Source of the DNA: Algoriphagus vanfongensis DSM 17529
Lineage (GTDB): Bacteria; Bacteroidota; Bacteroidia; Cytophagales; Cyclobacteriaceae
Direction: 5' to 3'
Assembly (NCBI RefSeq): GCF_000429465.1
Contig: NZ_AUBX01000010.1
Coordinates: 744,001 to 808,000, forward strand
Length of the DNA stretch: 64,000 nt
The position numbers were made by a program, and so were the translations under genes. Below the pieces are notes generated by a model, which was given only the letters and a program-made list of their open reading frames with translations, had not been told where the DNA came from and ran no database searches. Positions 1 to 8,490 of this stretch are shown piece after piece (position 1 is the stretch's first letter; every line of letters starts with the position of its first letter).

Positions 1-681
1 GGAATCGATGTAATTCTCACCTATCACAGCAATAAAGAAATGGCTTATCAAGTCGTGGAGGAGATAGAGAAGCTAGGAACCAAAGCAGTGGCTTTTCAAC
101 TAGACACCTCTCGAGTGGATGCTTTTGCCTCATTCTTGGCACAAGTGGACCACTGGCTTCAAGAAACCAAAAACACATCCAATTTTGATTTTCTGATCAA
201 TAATGCAGGAATTGGAATCTACGAGACGATTCAGAACAGTTCGGAAGATCAATTTGACTCCATGGTCAATATCCACTTAAAAGGAGTATATTTCTTGACC
301 CAACAGGCAATCCCTCGCATAAATCGCGGAGGTCGCATCATCAATGTTTCCTCAGGTCTGGCGAGATTTTCTCTACCCGGCTACGCCGCTTATGCGATGA
401 TGAAGGGTGGCATAGAAGTCTTCACACGCTACCTCGCCAAAGAGCTGGGAGAAAAAGGAATCTCAGCCAACACCCTGGCACCGGGAGCCATTGAAACGGA
501 TTTTCAAGGCGGAGCTGTCAGAGACAATGCACAACTAAACCAACATGTCTCAAATAGCACTGCATTGGGAAGAGTAGGTTTGCCAGAAGATATCGGAGGA
601 GTAGTGGCCTTTCTATGCTCCGAAGAAGCCAGATGGGTCAATGCCCAACGAATCGAAGTGTCTGGAGGCCAAAATATCTAG
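1..681 (+). CDS. SDR family oxidoreductase, 5'-truncated by window edge
   Basis: This is a classical short-chain dehydrogenase/reductase that most likely uses NAD(P)H on a carbonyl or alcohol substrate. The reading frame is open from base 1 with SDR-like sequence upstream of the first ATG at 40, so the glycine-rich cofactor loop lies outside the window. Visible motifs are NNAG (about residue 67 of the visible part), the catalytic Ser in INVSSG, and the YxxxK pair in YAAYAMMK. The C-terminal PGAIETDF and VSGGQNI segments are also typical. The substrate cannot be told. An AraC-type regulator follows after 7 bases on the same strand, so the two may form a small operon. Confidence 0.9.
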   Translation, partial: GIDVILTYHSNKEMAYQVVEEIEKLGTKAVAFQLDTSRVDAFASFLAQVDHWLQETKNTSNFDFLINNAGIGIYETIQNSSEDQFDSMVNIHLKGVYFLTQQAIPRINRGGRIINVSSGLARFSLPGYAAYAMMKGGIEVFTRYLAKELGEKGISANTLAPGAIETDFQGGAVRDNAQLNQHVSNSTALGRVGLPEDIGGVVAFLCSEEARWVNAQRIEVSGGQNI

Positions 682-688
682 AAAATAT

Positions 689-1594
689 ATGGAACGACTC
701 AATTCTATCAGTGATTTTCACCGCTTTACCGGTCAGTCTTCCCTGGAGCATCCATTGATCAGCTTGATTGATTATAGCAAAGTCACCCATCAATCATCCA
801 GTGGAGAGCTCAAGTGGGTTCAGACTTTCTACACCATTTCTCTCAAAAGAGATGTGGTCGGAAAATACCGATACGGCCAGCAAACTTATGATTTTGACGA
901 AGGTCTGATGAATTTCTTTGCACCAAATCAGGTGATCACCATTGAGCAGGGTGAAGCTTCCGACAAAAAACCATCAGGATGGATCTTGGCCATCCATCCT
1001 GATTTTTTCTTTGGCTCCGAACTGAGCAAAAAGATCAAAAAATACCAATTTCTGAACTATTCAGTGCGGGAAGCTCTATTCCTATCTGAAAAGGAAGAGA
1101 AAGTAATCACGACGATCCTATCCAATATCCAATCAGAATACCAAGCCAATCTGGATCAGTTTAGCCAAGAGATCATTCTCAATCAAATTGAGCTTTTGCT
1201 CAACTATGCAGATCGGTTTTATCAAAGGCAATTCCTGACACGGAAAGTCTCCAACCACGAACTGCTGGATCGCTTTGAAAAGATACTGGAGGAGGAGTTT
1301 GAAGAGCAAAAAATCCTCGAGAACGGCCTACCCAATGTACAGCAGATCGCCAGCAGGCTCCACGTATCTCCAGACTATCTCAGCAGCATGCTCAAAGTGC
1401 AGACCGGTCAAAGTACGCAGCAGCACCTACATCGCTTCATCATCGATGCTGCCAAAGTCCAGCTATCCACTTCTCAGCTTTCGGTCAGTGAGATATCCTA
1501 CGCGCTAGGGTTTGAGCATCCACAATCCTTCAGCAAACTCTTCAAATCCAAAACCAATCAAACTCCACTAGAATATCGTGCTTCATTCAATTGA
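689..1594 (+). CDS. AraC family transcriptional regulator
   Basis: This is a DNA-binding regulator of about 301 residues. The N-terminal two thirds are a cupin-like sensing region, and the C-terminal third (about 205-300) is a double helix-turn-helix of AraC type, with SRLHVSPDYLSSMLK and ISYALGFEHPQSFSKLFKSK as the two helices. I place the start at the ATG at 689. A longer frame begins at 641 but would overlap the preceding SDR gene by 41 bases and add a low-complexity N-terminus. It lies directly behind the SDR gene and may control it. The effector is unknown. Confidence 0.87.
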   Translation: MERLNSISDFHRFTGQSSLEHPLISLIDYSKVTHQSSSGELKWVQTFYTISLKRDVVGKYRYGQQTYDFDEGLMNFFAPNQVITIEQGEASDKKPSGWILAIHPDFFFGSELSKKIKKYQFLNYSVREALFLSEKEEKVITTILSNIQSEYQANLDQFSQEIILNQIELLLNYADRFYQRQFLTRKVSNHELLDRFEKILEEEFEEQKILENGLPNVQQIASRLHVSPDYLSSMLKVQTGQSTQQHLHRFIIDAAKVQLSTSQLSVSEISYALGFEHPQSFSKLFKSKTNQTPLEYRASFN

Positions 1595-1623
1595 CTCCTC
1601 TGCGGTATAAATCCCTACCTTTG
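1591..1623 (+). promoter_or_regulatory. Putative Bacteroidota promoter upstream of SMR exporter
   Basis: TACCTTTG at 1616-1623 matches the Bacteroidota -7 consensus TAnnTTTG. A TTG at 1591-1593 is a possible -33 element with a 22-base spacer, slightly longer than usual. A second -7-like octamer, TACTTTTG, lies at 1631-1638 only 5 bases before the ATG at 1644, where it would give an almost leaderless mRNA. Inference from consensus only. Confidence 0.4.
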
Positions 1624-1643
1624 GAAAAAATACTTTTGAGGTC

Positions 1644-1970
1644 ATGAACTGGATCCTTTTGATTATTGCAGGACTATTTGAAGTGGCTTTTGCGTTCTGT
1701 TTGGGTAAAGCAAAAGAGACCATCGATACCGAGCAATATCTTTGGTATGGAGGATTTTTGGTGGCTTTAGTCATCAGTATGAGCTTACTCATCAAAGCCA
1801 CTCAGACTCTTCCCATCGGCACAGCTTATGCTGTCTGGACAGGGATAGGAGCTGTAGGAACAGTGCTAGTTGGCATTTTCATCTTCAAAGAACCCGCTAC
1901 CTTTTGGAGGGTATTCTTTATCAGTACTTTGATCGCATCGATCATCGGGTTGAAGGCAGTTTCACACTGA
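1644..1970 (+). CDS. SMR family exporter, SugE/Gdx-like
   Basis: This small multidrug resistance family protein (108 residues) has four predicted membrane helices filling its length. The membrane-embedded glutamate conserved in the family is at residue 13 (GLFEVAF), and the block GTAYAVWTGIGAVGT near residue 57 resembles the SugE/Gdx branch, which exports guanidinium, more than EmrE. SMR proteins work as proton-coupled dimers in the inner membrane. No guanidine riboswitch is apparent upstream: only 49 bases separate it from the AraC gene. Family assignment is firm; guanidinium versus quaternary ammonium specificity is inferred. Confidence 0.87.
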   Translation: MNWILLIIAGLFEVAFAFCLGKAKETIDTEQYLWYGGFLVALVISMSLLIKATQTLPIGTAYAVWTGIGAVGTVLVGIFIFKEPATFWRVFFISTLIASIIGLKAVSH

Positions 1971-1991
1971 GTTTGATTAAATGAAATTGTT

Positions 1992-2573
1992 TTGGAAAAC
2001 ATCAGAAGATATTTTGACTTAATAGCAGGTGTTTCGCTTACCGCCGAAGACTGGGAAATGTTTGCTTCCAAACTCGTGCGACAGGACTTTCCAAAAAAAC
2101 ACGTCTTACTCAAATCAGGAAAAATAGAACCCTATTTATCCTTTGTAGAGTCAGGTATTTTTCGATTCTATCATTCCAAAGATGAACATGAGTTGACCTT
2201 TGCATTTGCATTTGAAGGGGAGTTTATGAGTGGGTATAGTTCATTTCTTACCCAATCTCCTTCTCACTACCACATCGAAAGCCTCACTCCTGCCACTCTG
2301 TGGAGAATCAGCTTTGATGATTTGCAATCAATCTACCTTGAAACAGCAATTGGAAATTTAATTGGCAGAAAGACCAGCGAAGGTTTATTCCTGCAAAAGT
2401 CTAAAAGAGAGCTTTCCCTTCTGACAGAATCGGCAGAACAACGCTACCTCAATTTATTTTCTGAACAAGCTCACCTTGTCCAGCAGATACCATTGAAATA
2501 CCTCGCTTCATACATTGGTGTCACGCCGCAAGCTCTCAGCCGCATTCGCAAGAGACTTGCATCCTCACACTAA
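1992..2573 (+). CDS. Crp/Fnr-type cyclic nucleotide-binding domain regulator
   Basis: This 193-residue protein has the cyclic-nucleotide-binding beta-roll typical of small Bacteroidota Crp relatives (about residues 25-120, with LLKSGKIEPYLSFVESGIFR) and a C-terminal helix-turn-helix (IPLKYLASYIGVTPQALSRIRKRL). The only canonical start in frame after the upstream stop is TTG at 1992. The ATG at 1981 is in another frame. It starts 21 bases after the SMR gene and may be co-transcribed. This group usually lacks strict cAMP ligands, so the effector is uncertain. Confidence 0.85.
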   Translation: MENIRRYFDLIAGVSLTAEDWEMFASKLVRQDFPKKHVLLKSGKIEPYLSFVESGIFRFYHSKDEHELTFAFAFEGEFMSGYSSFLTQSPSHYHIESLTPATLWRISFDDLQSIYLETAIGNLIGRKTSEGLFLQKSKRELSLLTESAEQRYLNLFSEQAHLVQQIPLKYLASYIGVTPQALSRIRKRLASSH

Positions 2574-2663
2574 ATCCAGCAAAAGGTCAGTGACTTTTCC
2601 TTGATTTATTAACCTAGGTTCATTTACCGCAAACCTCAAAACGTCGATTTTTGTAAAAAAAAG

Positions 2664-3113
2664 ATGAAACCTCTGATCGTACTTCTGCTGGTATTTGCGA
2701 TTTCACTAATTGGATTTAAACTATCCAAAGGCACTTTTGAACTTGCTGAAGCTGGCAGAATCGCAATGTCGGCTATGTTGCTTTTCACAGCGATCGGACA
2801 CTTTGCTTTTTCTAAGGGAATGGCGATGATGGTGCCCGACTTTATACCCAATAAAGTAGCTGTGGTGTATCTCACAGGACTGCTGGAAGTAGCTGCAGCT
2901 ATCGGACTCTTTGTTCCTGCATTGAGGGTTTGGACCGGATGGCTACTGATTTTGTTTTTGATCCTAGTCCTTCCTGCTAATATTCAAGCATCAATCAAGC
3001 AAATCAACTATCAAAAAGGTACTTTAGATGGACCTGGCTTGAGCTATCTGTGGTTTAGAGTTCCCCTTCAAATGTTATTTATTGCCTGGACCTATTTGGT
3101 GGCTGTAAGATGA
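2664..3113 (+). CDS. DoxX/MauE-like integral membrane protein
   Basis: This is a four-helix inner-membrane protein of 149 residues. The family-typical segment TAIGHFAFSKGMAMMVPDFIPNK lies near residue 42 and is followed by a helix resembling DoxX proteins (LTGLLEVAAAIGLFVP). DoxX-like proteins are linked to thiol and membrane redox homeostasis, but no catalytic role is established for this branch. A relative is encoded at 7578. A strong terminator hairpin follows at 3136-3180. Confidence 0.8.
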   Translation: MKPLIVLLLVFAISLIGFKLSKGTFELAEAGRIAMSAMLLFTAIGHFAFSKGMAMMVPDFIPNKVAVVYLTGLLEVAAAIGLFVPALRVWTGWLLILFLILVLPANIQASIKQINYQKGTLDGPGLSYLWFRVPLQMLFIAWTYLVAVR

Positions 3114-3135
3114 GAGCCCGCTAGCTTGTCAATAA

Positions 3136-3180
3136 AAACCCAGCAAGCACGAACTCTGTAGAGAGGTGCTTGCTGGGTTT
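3136..3180. terminator. Strong bidirectional terminator
   Basis: A perfect 15-bp inverted repeat, AAACCCAGCAAGCAC at 3136-3150 and its complement at 3166-3180, encloses a 15-base loop that itself contains CTCT/AGAG. It sits between the convergent DoxX-like gene (stop 3113) and SDR gene (stop 3187), with A-runs and T-runs on both sides suited to both strands. Confidence 0.85.
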
Positions 3181-3186
3181 CAAAAA

Positions 3187-3903
3187 TTAGGGATTGGTAG
3201 AGAAGATAGAACCATTCGCAATCAGCGCACGTCGGTTCATTTTCAAAATATCCCTCACCCACTCTGCGAAATCTTCTGGCTGAAGAACCTTGTCCGGATT
3301 TCCATCCGTCAATCCCGCCTGAATACTCATATCCGAAGCTATCGTACTTGGAGTCAAAGTGATCACACGGATATTTTGCTTTCTCCACTCAGCCATCATG
3401 GATTGCGAAAGTGAGATCACAGCCGCCTTGGATGCCGCATAGGCTGACATATGAGCTCCACCTTTCAATCCAGCAGTCGAAGCTACATTGACGATATCAC
3501 CTTCTCCTTTTTCTTTCAAATAAGGATAAACTGCCATTGCGGCATAGTAAACCCCAAACAAATTGGTCTGAATCACCTCCTGCCAATCCGCTGAGGACAT
3601 GGCTTCTAAAGTTCCCATTTTGCCGATTCCGGCATTGTTGATCAAAATATCCACGCCTCCCAGCTCTGATACCAAAGCATCGATCCCGGACTTGACGGCA
3701 TCTTCACTTGCGATATCAAAAGCTTCAAATGAAGCCTTCACGCCAAGTTTTTGCAGTTCAAGAGCTACGGACTTGAGTTGCTCTTCATTTCTTCCCGTGA
3801 TACCGATATTCACACCTTCCTGTGCCAAAAGTGTCGCTATTGCTTTCCCCAATCCGCGACTGCCACCTGTGATGATGGCTGTTTTTCCTTTTAATGAAAT
3901 CAT
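3187..3903 (-). CDS. SDR family oxidoreductase, 3-ketoacyl reductase-like
   Basis: This is a complete classical SDR of 238 residues. It has the cofactor loop TGGSRGLG (about residue 13), the NNAG motif (about 90), the catalytic Ser in VNVASTAG (about 138) and YAASK (about 154-158). It resembles FabG and sepiapterin-reductase-like enzymes, but no fatty-acid genes are nearby, so a general carbonyl reductase role is as likely. It is a single gene, with a strong terminator beyond its stop and a divergent DUF1801 gene about 160 bases upstream. Confidence 0.9.
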   Translation of the reverse strand: MISLKGKTAIITGGSRGLGKAIATLLAQEGVNIGITGRNEEQLKSVALELQKLGVKASFEAFDIASEDAVKSGIDALVSELGGVDILINNAGIGKMGTLEAMSSADWQEVIQTNLFGVYYAAMAVYPYLKEKGEGDIVNVASTAGLKGGAHMSAYAASKAAVISLSQSMMAEWRKQNIRVITLTPSTIASDMSIQAGLTDGNPDKVLQPEDFAEWVRDILKMNRRALIANGSIFSTNP

Positions 3904-4063
3904 GATTTGAATGTTTTTATGACTAGTGAACCAAATCTTTGGTTGTTTTGATCCCTGATAGTGGAATTTTAAGCAGAGTTGATCTTCAAAATTTCATTGC
4001 CTATTTTGGATGAGCATTTCGCATTCCGAAGAACGAATTTCACCCTTTGAATCTCCTCCAATT

Positions 4064-4624
4064 ATGCCCAAAAACAACCCTTGGTCCGAAGCTATGAGCA
4101 AATTGCATGACATTTTCTCCAAAACTGAACTGGTCGAAACCACCAAATGGGGAATGCCTGTCTATACCGTCAATGGAAAGAATGTCGCCGGATTCATAGG
4201 TATGAAAAATCATTTTGCGCTATGGTTTTACAATGGGGTCTTTCTCTCAGATCCATACCAAGTACTAGTCAATGCCCAAGAAGGCAAAACCAAAGCGATG
4301 CGTCAATGGAGATTTGAATCCACAGAAGATATCGATGAAGTAAAAATCCTAGAATATCTGAAAGAAGCCATCCAAAATGAAAAAGACGGAAAGTCCTGGA
4401 AGCCTGAAAAAGGTAGAGAAGTGGAGATTCCTTCTCTTTTGGAAGAAAAACTAAATGAAAATACCAAGCTTAAAGAATCCTTTGAAGCACTGACACCTTT
4501 CAAACAAAAGGAATACATCGAATACATCAACGAGGCAAAAAGGGAAGCTACCAAACTGAGCCGATTGGAAAAAATCATCCCGATGATCCTGGAAGGAAAG
4601 GGGCTCAATGACAAATACCGATAG
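4064..4624 (+). CDS. DUF1801 / YdeI-OmdA family protein
   Basis: The N-terminal half (about residues 5-100) is a DUF1801 domain, a YdhG-like fold with the usual KWGMPVYTVNGKNVAGF and HFALWFYNG blocks. The C-terminal third carries the YdeI/OmdA helical region (FEALTPFKQKEYIEYINEAKR and TKLSRLEKIIPMILEGK). In Bacillus, YdeI-type proteins are linked to antimicrobial-peptide tolerance; the molecular role is unknown. An in-frame ATG at 4010 would add 18 residues, but the -7-like TATTTTG immediately before it would place transcription start inside that extension. I therefore prefer 4064, where alignable DUF1801 sequence begins. Confidence 0.78.
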   Translation: MPKNNPWSEAMSKLHDIFSKTELVETTKWGMPVYTVNGKNVAGFIGMKNHFALWFYNGVFLSDPYQVLVNAQEGKTKAMRQWRFESTEDIDEVKILEYLKEAIQNEKDGKSWKPEKGREVEIPSLLEEKLNENTKLKESFEALTPFKQKEYIEYINEAKREATKLSRLEKIIPMILEGKGLNDKYR

Positions 4625-4695
4625 GACAATTCTAAAACCTTTGATTTAACAATCCTGTTTTAGGGCAAAATACCTAAAAAGTATATTTTTGCTTT

Positions 4696-6009
4696 ATGAA
4701 GTCAAAGCTGCACCATTCCCGATTGATTATCCTATTTCTTGGGATTTTTACTTTTAGTTTTTCTCTCGACGCACAGGATCGAAAACCAAATATCATCCTG
4801 ATCATGGCAGATGATCTGGGAATAGAGACGATCAGCAGCTATGGGGGAACTTCCTATCAAACTCCCTTCATCGATGCCATGGCAGCTGATGGCGCAAAAT
4901 TCGAAAACTGCTTTGCCCAGCCTCTCTGCACTCCTTCTCGAGTTCAGCTCATGACAGGCCAATACAATGTGAGAAACTACACTGTCTTTGGCCAGCTGGA
5001 TCGTAGCCAGACGACCTTTGCAAACCTGCTCAAAGATGCCGGGTACAAAACCGCCATCGCTGGCAAGTGGCAATTGGGAAAGGACAAAGATTCCCCTCAG
5101 CATTTTGGCTTTGATGAATCTCTTCTGTGGCAGCACATGCTGGGCGCTACGGATGAAAATGGCCATGACACCCGCTATTCCAATCCTGTTTTGGAACATA
5201 ATGGAGTAGCCAAGCACTATGATGGCGGACAATTTTCTACAAATGTGACGAGCGACTTTTTGATCGATTTTATGGAAAAGAATCAGGATTCGCCCTTTTT
5301 CCTTTATTACCCCATGATCATCACACACTGCCCTTTTGTCCCGACACCAGACTCCAAAGACTGGGATCCTAGCAGTCCAGGTTCGCCTACCTACAAGGGA
5401 GACGCGCAATATTTCGGAGATATGGTTTCTTACATGGATAAGACCGTTGGAAAGATCATTGCCAAAGTAGAAGAATTGGGACTGAGTGAGGAGACGATTA
5501 TCATCTTCACAGGGGACAATGGTACAGATGCACCAGTAGTATCTCAGTACCGAGGTCGGGAATTCCCTGGAGGCAAATCCAAAACAACCGACAATGGAAT
5601 CCATGTTCCACTTGTAGTGCAGTGGAAAGGACAAATCAGCCCAGGAATAGAAAGCGATGATTTGATTGATTTCAGCGATTTCTTACCAACGCTAATGGAT
5701 GTCGCAGGCGTGAAAACACCTAAAACCCTTCCGGTTGATGGGGTGAGTTTTCTTCCTCAAATGATGGGTAAAAAAGGCAATCCAAGAGATTGGACCTACT
5801 TCTGGTTTACCAGAAATGGAGATATGGAAAGTCTTAAGGAATTTGTCAGAAACAAAGAGTTTAAACTCTATGCCAGTGGGGAATTTTATAATATCCAAGA
5901 AGACTGGTTCGAAGAGAAACCACTAGTTTTTCCATTGCAGGACAAAAATGCCAAAAGAGCCCATAAAGAATTATCGAAGGCACTGAAGCAATTTGAGGGC
6001 ATCAGATAA
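4696..6009 (+). CDS. Secreted arylsulfatase-type sulfatase
   Basis: This is a formylglycine-dependent sulfatase of 437 residues with an N-terminal signal peptide (cleavage near residue 26). Metal-site residues appear in IIMADD-like sequence near 39-40 (ILIMADD). The maturation motif is C78-T-P-S-R, whose cysteine becomes formylglycine, and FTGDNG near 270 supplies further metal ligands. It probably hydrolyses sulfate esters of polysaccharides in the periplasm. TATTTTTG at 4684-4691 is a -7-like element only 4 bases before the ATG. It converges with a second sulfatase gene, with 9 bases between the two stop codons. The substrate is not deducible. Confidence 0.9.
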   Translation: MKSKLHHSRLIILFLGIFTFSFSLDAQDRKPNIILIMADDLGIETISSYGGTSYQTPFIDAMAADGAKFENCFAQPLCTPSRVQLMTGQYNVRNYTVFGQLDRSQTTFANLLKDAGYKTAIAGKWQLGKDKDSPQHFGFDESLLWQHMLGATDENGHDTRYSNPVLEHNGVAKHYDGGQFSTNVTSDFLIDFMEKNQDSPFFLYYPMIITHCPFVPTPDSKDWDPSSPGSPTYKGDAQYFGDMVSYMDKTVGKIIAKVEELGLSEETIIIFTGDNGTDAPVVSQYRGREFPGGKSKTTDNGIHVPLVVQWKGQISPGIESDDLIDFSDFLPTLMDVAGVKTPKTLPVDGVSFLPQMMGKKGNPRDWTYFWFTRNGDMESLKEFVRNKEFKLYASGEFYNIQEDWFEEKPLVFPLQDKNAKRAHKELSKALKQFEGIR

Positions 6010-6018
6010 TTCACAAAG

Positions 6019-7410
6019 CTAATCTGTAATTCTGGCGGACTCCAGCAGCGCTGCATTTCTTCTAAACAATTCCCTCATTTCCTCCAAAATCGCCAAATAA
6101 TCAGCATGACCCGCCAAATTTTTGATTTCAAAAGGATCCTGGATCAAATGATATAATTCCTCCCTTTCCGGATCATCCCGATATCGGAAATATTTCCATT
6201 CCTCCGTTCTTAGCCCCTCGCTTGCAGGAATAATATCCACCTCCCAAAGATGCTCCACCACAAAATCTCTTCTTTCCAAAGCAGGATTTTCATGGATCAC
6301 ATAATCCGCCAAGCTCAATCCTTGCCAGGATTCTGGCATGATTCCACCCGCAAACTCTAAAATCGTCGGAGCGATATCGATATTCAAGGCAAAACTGGTG
6401 ATCGTTCTATGTCCGACATGGCGTGGATCATAAATAATCAAAGGCACGCGAAGGGAATTGTCATACATCAGCCACTTGCCAGCCAACTGTCTTTCCCCCT
6501 GAAAATAGCCATTGTCTCCCATCAGGATGATCACCGTATTCTGATCCTGCCCTGTTTCTTTCAACACTTCCCGGATTTTCCCGATCTCCAAATCCACCTC
6601 CGAAATCATCCGATAGTAACCTTTAATACTCGCCTGATATTTATCCGGATCATCATATCTCCAATGCCATCTGGTGCGATTTTCACCTTTTCTGACATAT
6701 TCCGGAAGATCTTCGAAATATTTATCCTTGGCTATTTGTGGCTTTGGAAATTTCCCTTTCTGGTACAGATGATCCACTGACTCAGACCAGAAATACTGCT
6801 CCTCAGCCGGATCGTGGGCATGAGGAGCCGAAAAACTCAAGGAAAGCATAAATGGTTTTTCGACTGTCTGAGATCGGATAAACTGCTGCGCCTGATGCGA
6901 AGTGTATTGGGTCAAATGAACAGTGTCAGCACCGATGGTTTTGTAGAAATACCCTCTTCGATCCTTGAATTGTCCGTTGCGGTCATAGCTTTCTCCCTCT
7001 TGAAAGAGACGCTCAAATCCCGGGTAATTGACCCCAAACTTCCCAAAGAAAGCCGTGTTGTAGCCATACTTTTTAAGTTCTTCGGGATAAGATTGCTGGG
7101 CATAGTCTTCTTGCAGTGTTTGACCAAATGTATAGCCATGGGTTCTTTCATATAGCCCTGTCAAAATACTGGCCCGGCTGGCCGCGCAAATCGGTGTGGT
7201 CACAAAGGCATTTTGGAAATAAATCCCCTCACGAGCCAATTGATCCATCTGAGGAGTAAGAATGATGTCATTCCCTGCAAAACCCAACGCATCCCAACGC
7301 TGATCATCTGTGAGAATAAAGATGATATTGGGCCTTTGCTGAGCCAAGCTCAAATGGGAGAAAAGCATCATGAAAAAAACTAAAAACCTGAAGGAATAGA
7401 TGAGTGTCAT
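6019..7410 (-). CDS. Secreted sulfatase, heparan/N-sulfoglucosamine-type family
   Basis: This 463-residue sulfatase has a signal peptide (cleavage near residue 23), the TDDQR metal/substrate block at about 34-38, the maturation motif C75-A-A-S-R, and MGDNG (about 297) with GKW further on. The tail includes the mucopolysaccharide-sulfatase-like EEWKYFRY and ELYHLIQDPFEIKNLA blocks. It belongs to a different subgroup from the convergent neighbour at 4696, so the pair are not recent duplicates. It is probably periplasmic and acts on sulfated glycans. No anaerobic sulfatase-maturating enzyme gene is seen in the window. Confidence 0.88.
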   Translation of the reverse strand: MTLIYSFRFLVFFMMLFSHLSLAQQRPNIIFILTDDQRWDALGFAGNDIILTPQMDQLAREGIYFQNAFVTTPICAASRASILTGLYERTHGYTFGQTLQEDYAQQSYPEELKKYGYNTAFFGKFGVNYPGFERLFQEGESYDRNGQFKDRRGYFYKTIGADTVHLTQYTSHQAQQFIRSQTVEKPFMLSLSFSAPHAHDPAEEQYFWSESVDHLYQKGKFPKPQIAKDKYFEDLPEYVRKGENRTRWHWRYDDPDKYQASIKGYYRMISEVDLEIGKIREVLKETGQDQNTVIILMGDNGYFQGERQLAGKWLMYDNSLRVPLIIYDPRHVGHRTITSFALNIDIAPTILEFAGGIMPESWQGLSLADYVIHENPALERRDFVVEHLWEVDIIPASEGLRTEEWKYFRYRDDPEREELYHLIQDPFEIKNLAGHADYLAILEEMRELFRRNAALLESARITD

Positions 7411-7518
7411 GCAAAAAGATAAGTAAAAGCAGCGGCTTTCTCAAAAGTTAAAAACGCTCAAACAGACGATTCCTCAAAACTTAACAAAGGCTGATTTCCA
7501 GACTTTTCAATCCGATAA

Positions 7519-7563
7519 TTTGATAAATAAGAAAACAAAATTACATTTGTATCGTACACGATA
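7519..7563 (+). promoter_or_regulatory. Promoter and palindromic operator of the DoxX-Gpx-MarR operon
   Basis: TTTG at 7519-7522 and TACATTTG at 7542-7549 match the Bacteroidota -33 and -7 elements with a 19-base spacer. Directly after, 7550-7563 is a perfect palindrome, TATCGT-AC-ACGATA, covering the expected transcription start. The operon ends in an OhrR-like MarR gene, so an autoregulatory MarR operator is the simplest reading. Promoter elements are seen; the regulator-operator pairing is inference. Confidence 0.7.
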
Positions 7564-7577
7564 TAAACGCCAACGAT

Positions 7578-8003
7578 ATGAAAGCAGAAACCAATTGGAT
7601 ACAGACCATTTTTAGGATTATTTTGGGGGCCTTCATGGCTTTAGCAGGCATAGGTCATTTGACTTTTCAGCGGGAAGAATTTCTGGCGCAAGTTCCGAGA
7701 TGGCTTCCCTCCGACCCTGCATTTATGGATTTTGTAGTTTTATCTTCTGGAGTCGTGGAGATTTCCTTGGGCTTAGCCATGATCTTCTTGACCAAGCACA
7801 AGGTCAAAGTCGGAATCATTTTGGCTATTTTCTATGTTTTGATTTTTCCAGGAAACATCTCTCAATACACGAATGGAATTGATGCCTTTGGGCTCGATAC
7901 CGATCAAAAGCGACTTATCCGTCTCTTTTTCCAACCTGTCCTGATTCTTTGGGCACTATGGTCTACAGGAGCATTAAAGTATTTACTCAACAAAAAGAAA
8001 TAA
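7578..8003 (+). CDS. DoxX/MauE-like membrane protein, first gene of peroxide operon
   Basis: This is a 141-residue inner-membrane protein with four predicted helices, related to the DoxX-like protein at 2664 (shared pattern [21 protein letters not shown]). It is the first gene after a well-formed promoter and is followed after 1 base by a glutathione peroxidase gene and then an OhrR-like regulator. This context suggests a role in peroxide or thiol stress at the membrane. No catalytic residues can be named. Confidence 0.82.
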   Translation: MKAETNWIQTIFRIILGAFMALAGIGHLTFQREEFLAQVPRWLPSDPAFMDFVVLSSGVVEISLGLAMIFLTKHKVKVGIILAIFYVLIFPGNISQYTNGIDAFGLDTDQKRLIRLFFQPVLILWALWSTGALKYLLNKKK

Positions 8004-8004
8004 T

Positions 8005-8490
8005 ATGAATTTCTACGATTTTGAAGCAAAAAAACTAAATGGCAAAGAGGCCTCCATGGCTGATTTTAAAGGAAAAACAGTCATCGTAGTAAACACTGCC
8101 AGCAAATGTGGATTGACACCTCAATACGAAGGTCTAGAAAAACTCTATTCCAAATACAAAGAGCAAGGCTTGGTGATTTTGGGTTTCCCCTGCAACCAAT
8201 TTGCTAATCAGGAATCAGGTAATTCTGATGAAATCGCGGAGTTTTGCCAAGTAAACTATGGCGTAAGCTTCCCCATGTTTGACAAAATCGACGTCAATGG
8301 CAAGGATGCACATCCCATTTTCAAATACCTCAAATCCGAATTAAAAGGCGGGATTTTGGGCAGTAAGATCAAGTGGAATTTCACCAAATTTATCATAGAC
8401 AAAAATGGAAATCCTGTAAAGCGCTTTTCACCGGTAACCACCCCGGAGAAAATGGAAAGTTACATCCAACAAATCCTTGCCGATGCCTGA
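8005..8490 (+). CDS. Glutathione peroxidase family thiol peroxidase
   Basis: This is a cytoplasmic cysteine-type GPx of 161 residues that reduces H2O2 and organic hydroperoxides. The peroxidatic Cys35 (SKCGLT), Gln69 (ANQE), and the Trp-Asn of KWNFTKF near 126-127 complete the catalytic tetrad. Cys81 in EFCQVN aligns with the resolving cysteine of thioredoxin-dependent GPx enzymes, so thioredoxin is a more likely reductant than glutathione. It is the central gene of the DoxX-GPx-MarR operon, and its stop overlaps the next start. Confidence 0.93.
   Translation: MNFYDFEAKKLNGKEASMADFKGKTVIVVNTASKCGLTPQYEGLEKLYSKYKEQGLVILGFPCNQFANQESGNSDEIAEFCQVNYGVSFPMFDKIDVNGKDAHPIFKYLKSELKGGILGSKIKWNFTKFIIDKNGNPVKRFSPVTTPEKMESYIQQILADA

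Noticed and set aside
1575..1643. Guanidine riboswitch before the SMR exporter gene
   Set aside because: Only 49 bases separate it from the AraC gene and none of the conserved guanidine riboswitch sequence is visible.
1992..2573. ATG at 1981 as start of the Crp-type gene
   Set aside because: It is in a different frame from the Crp-like protein; TTG at 1992 is the usable start.
4732..5634. 300-codon open frame antisense to the first sulfatase
   Set aside because: It lies wholly within a gene with clear sulfatase motifs and its translation has no recognisable domain.
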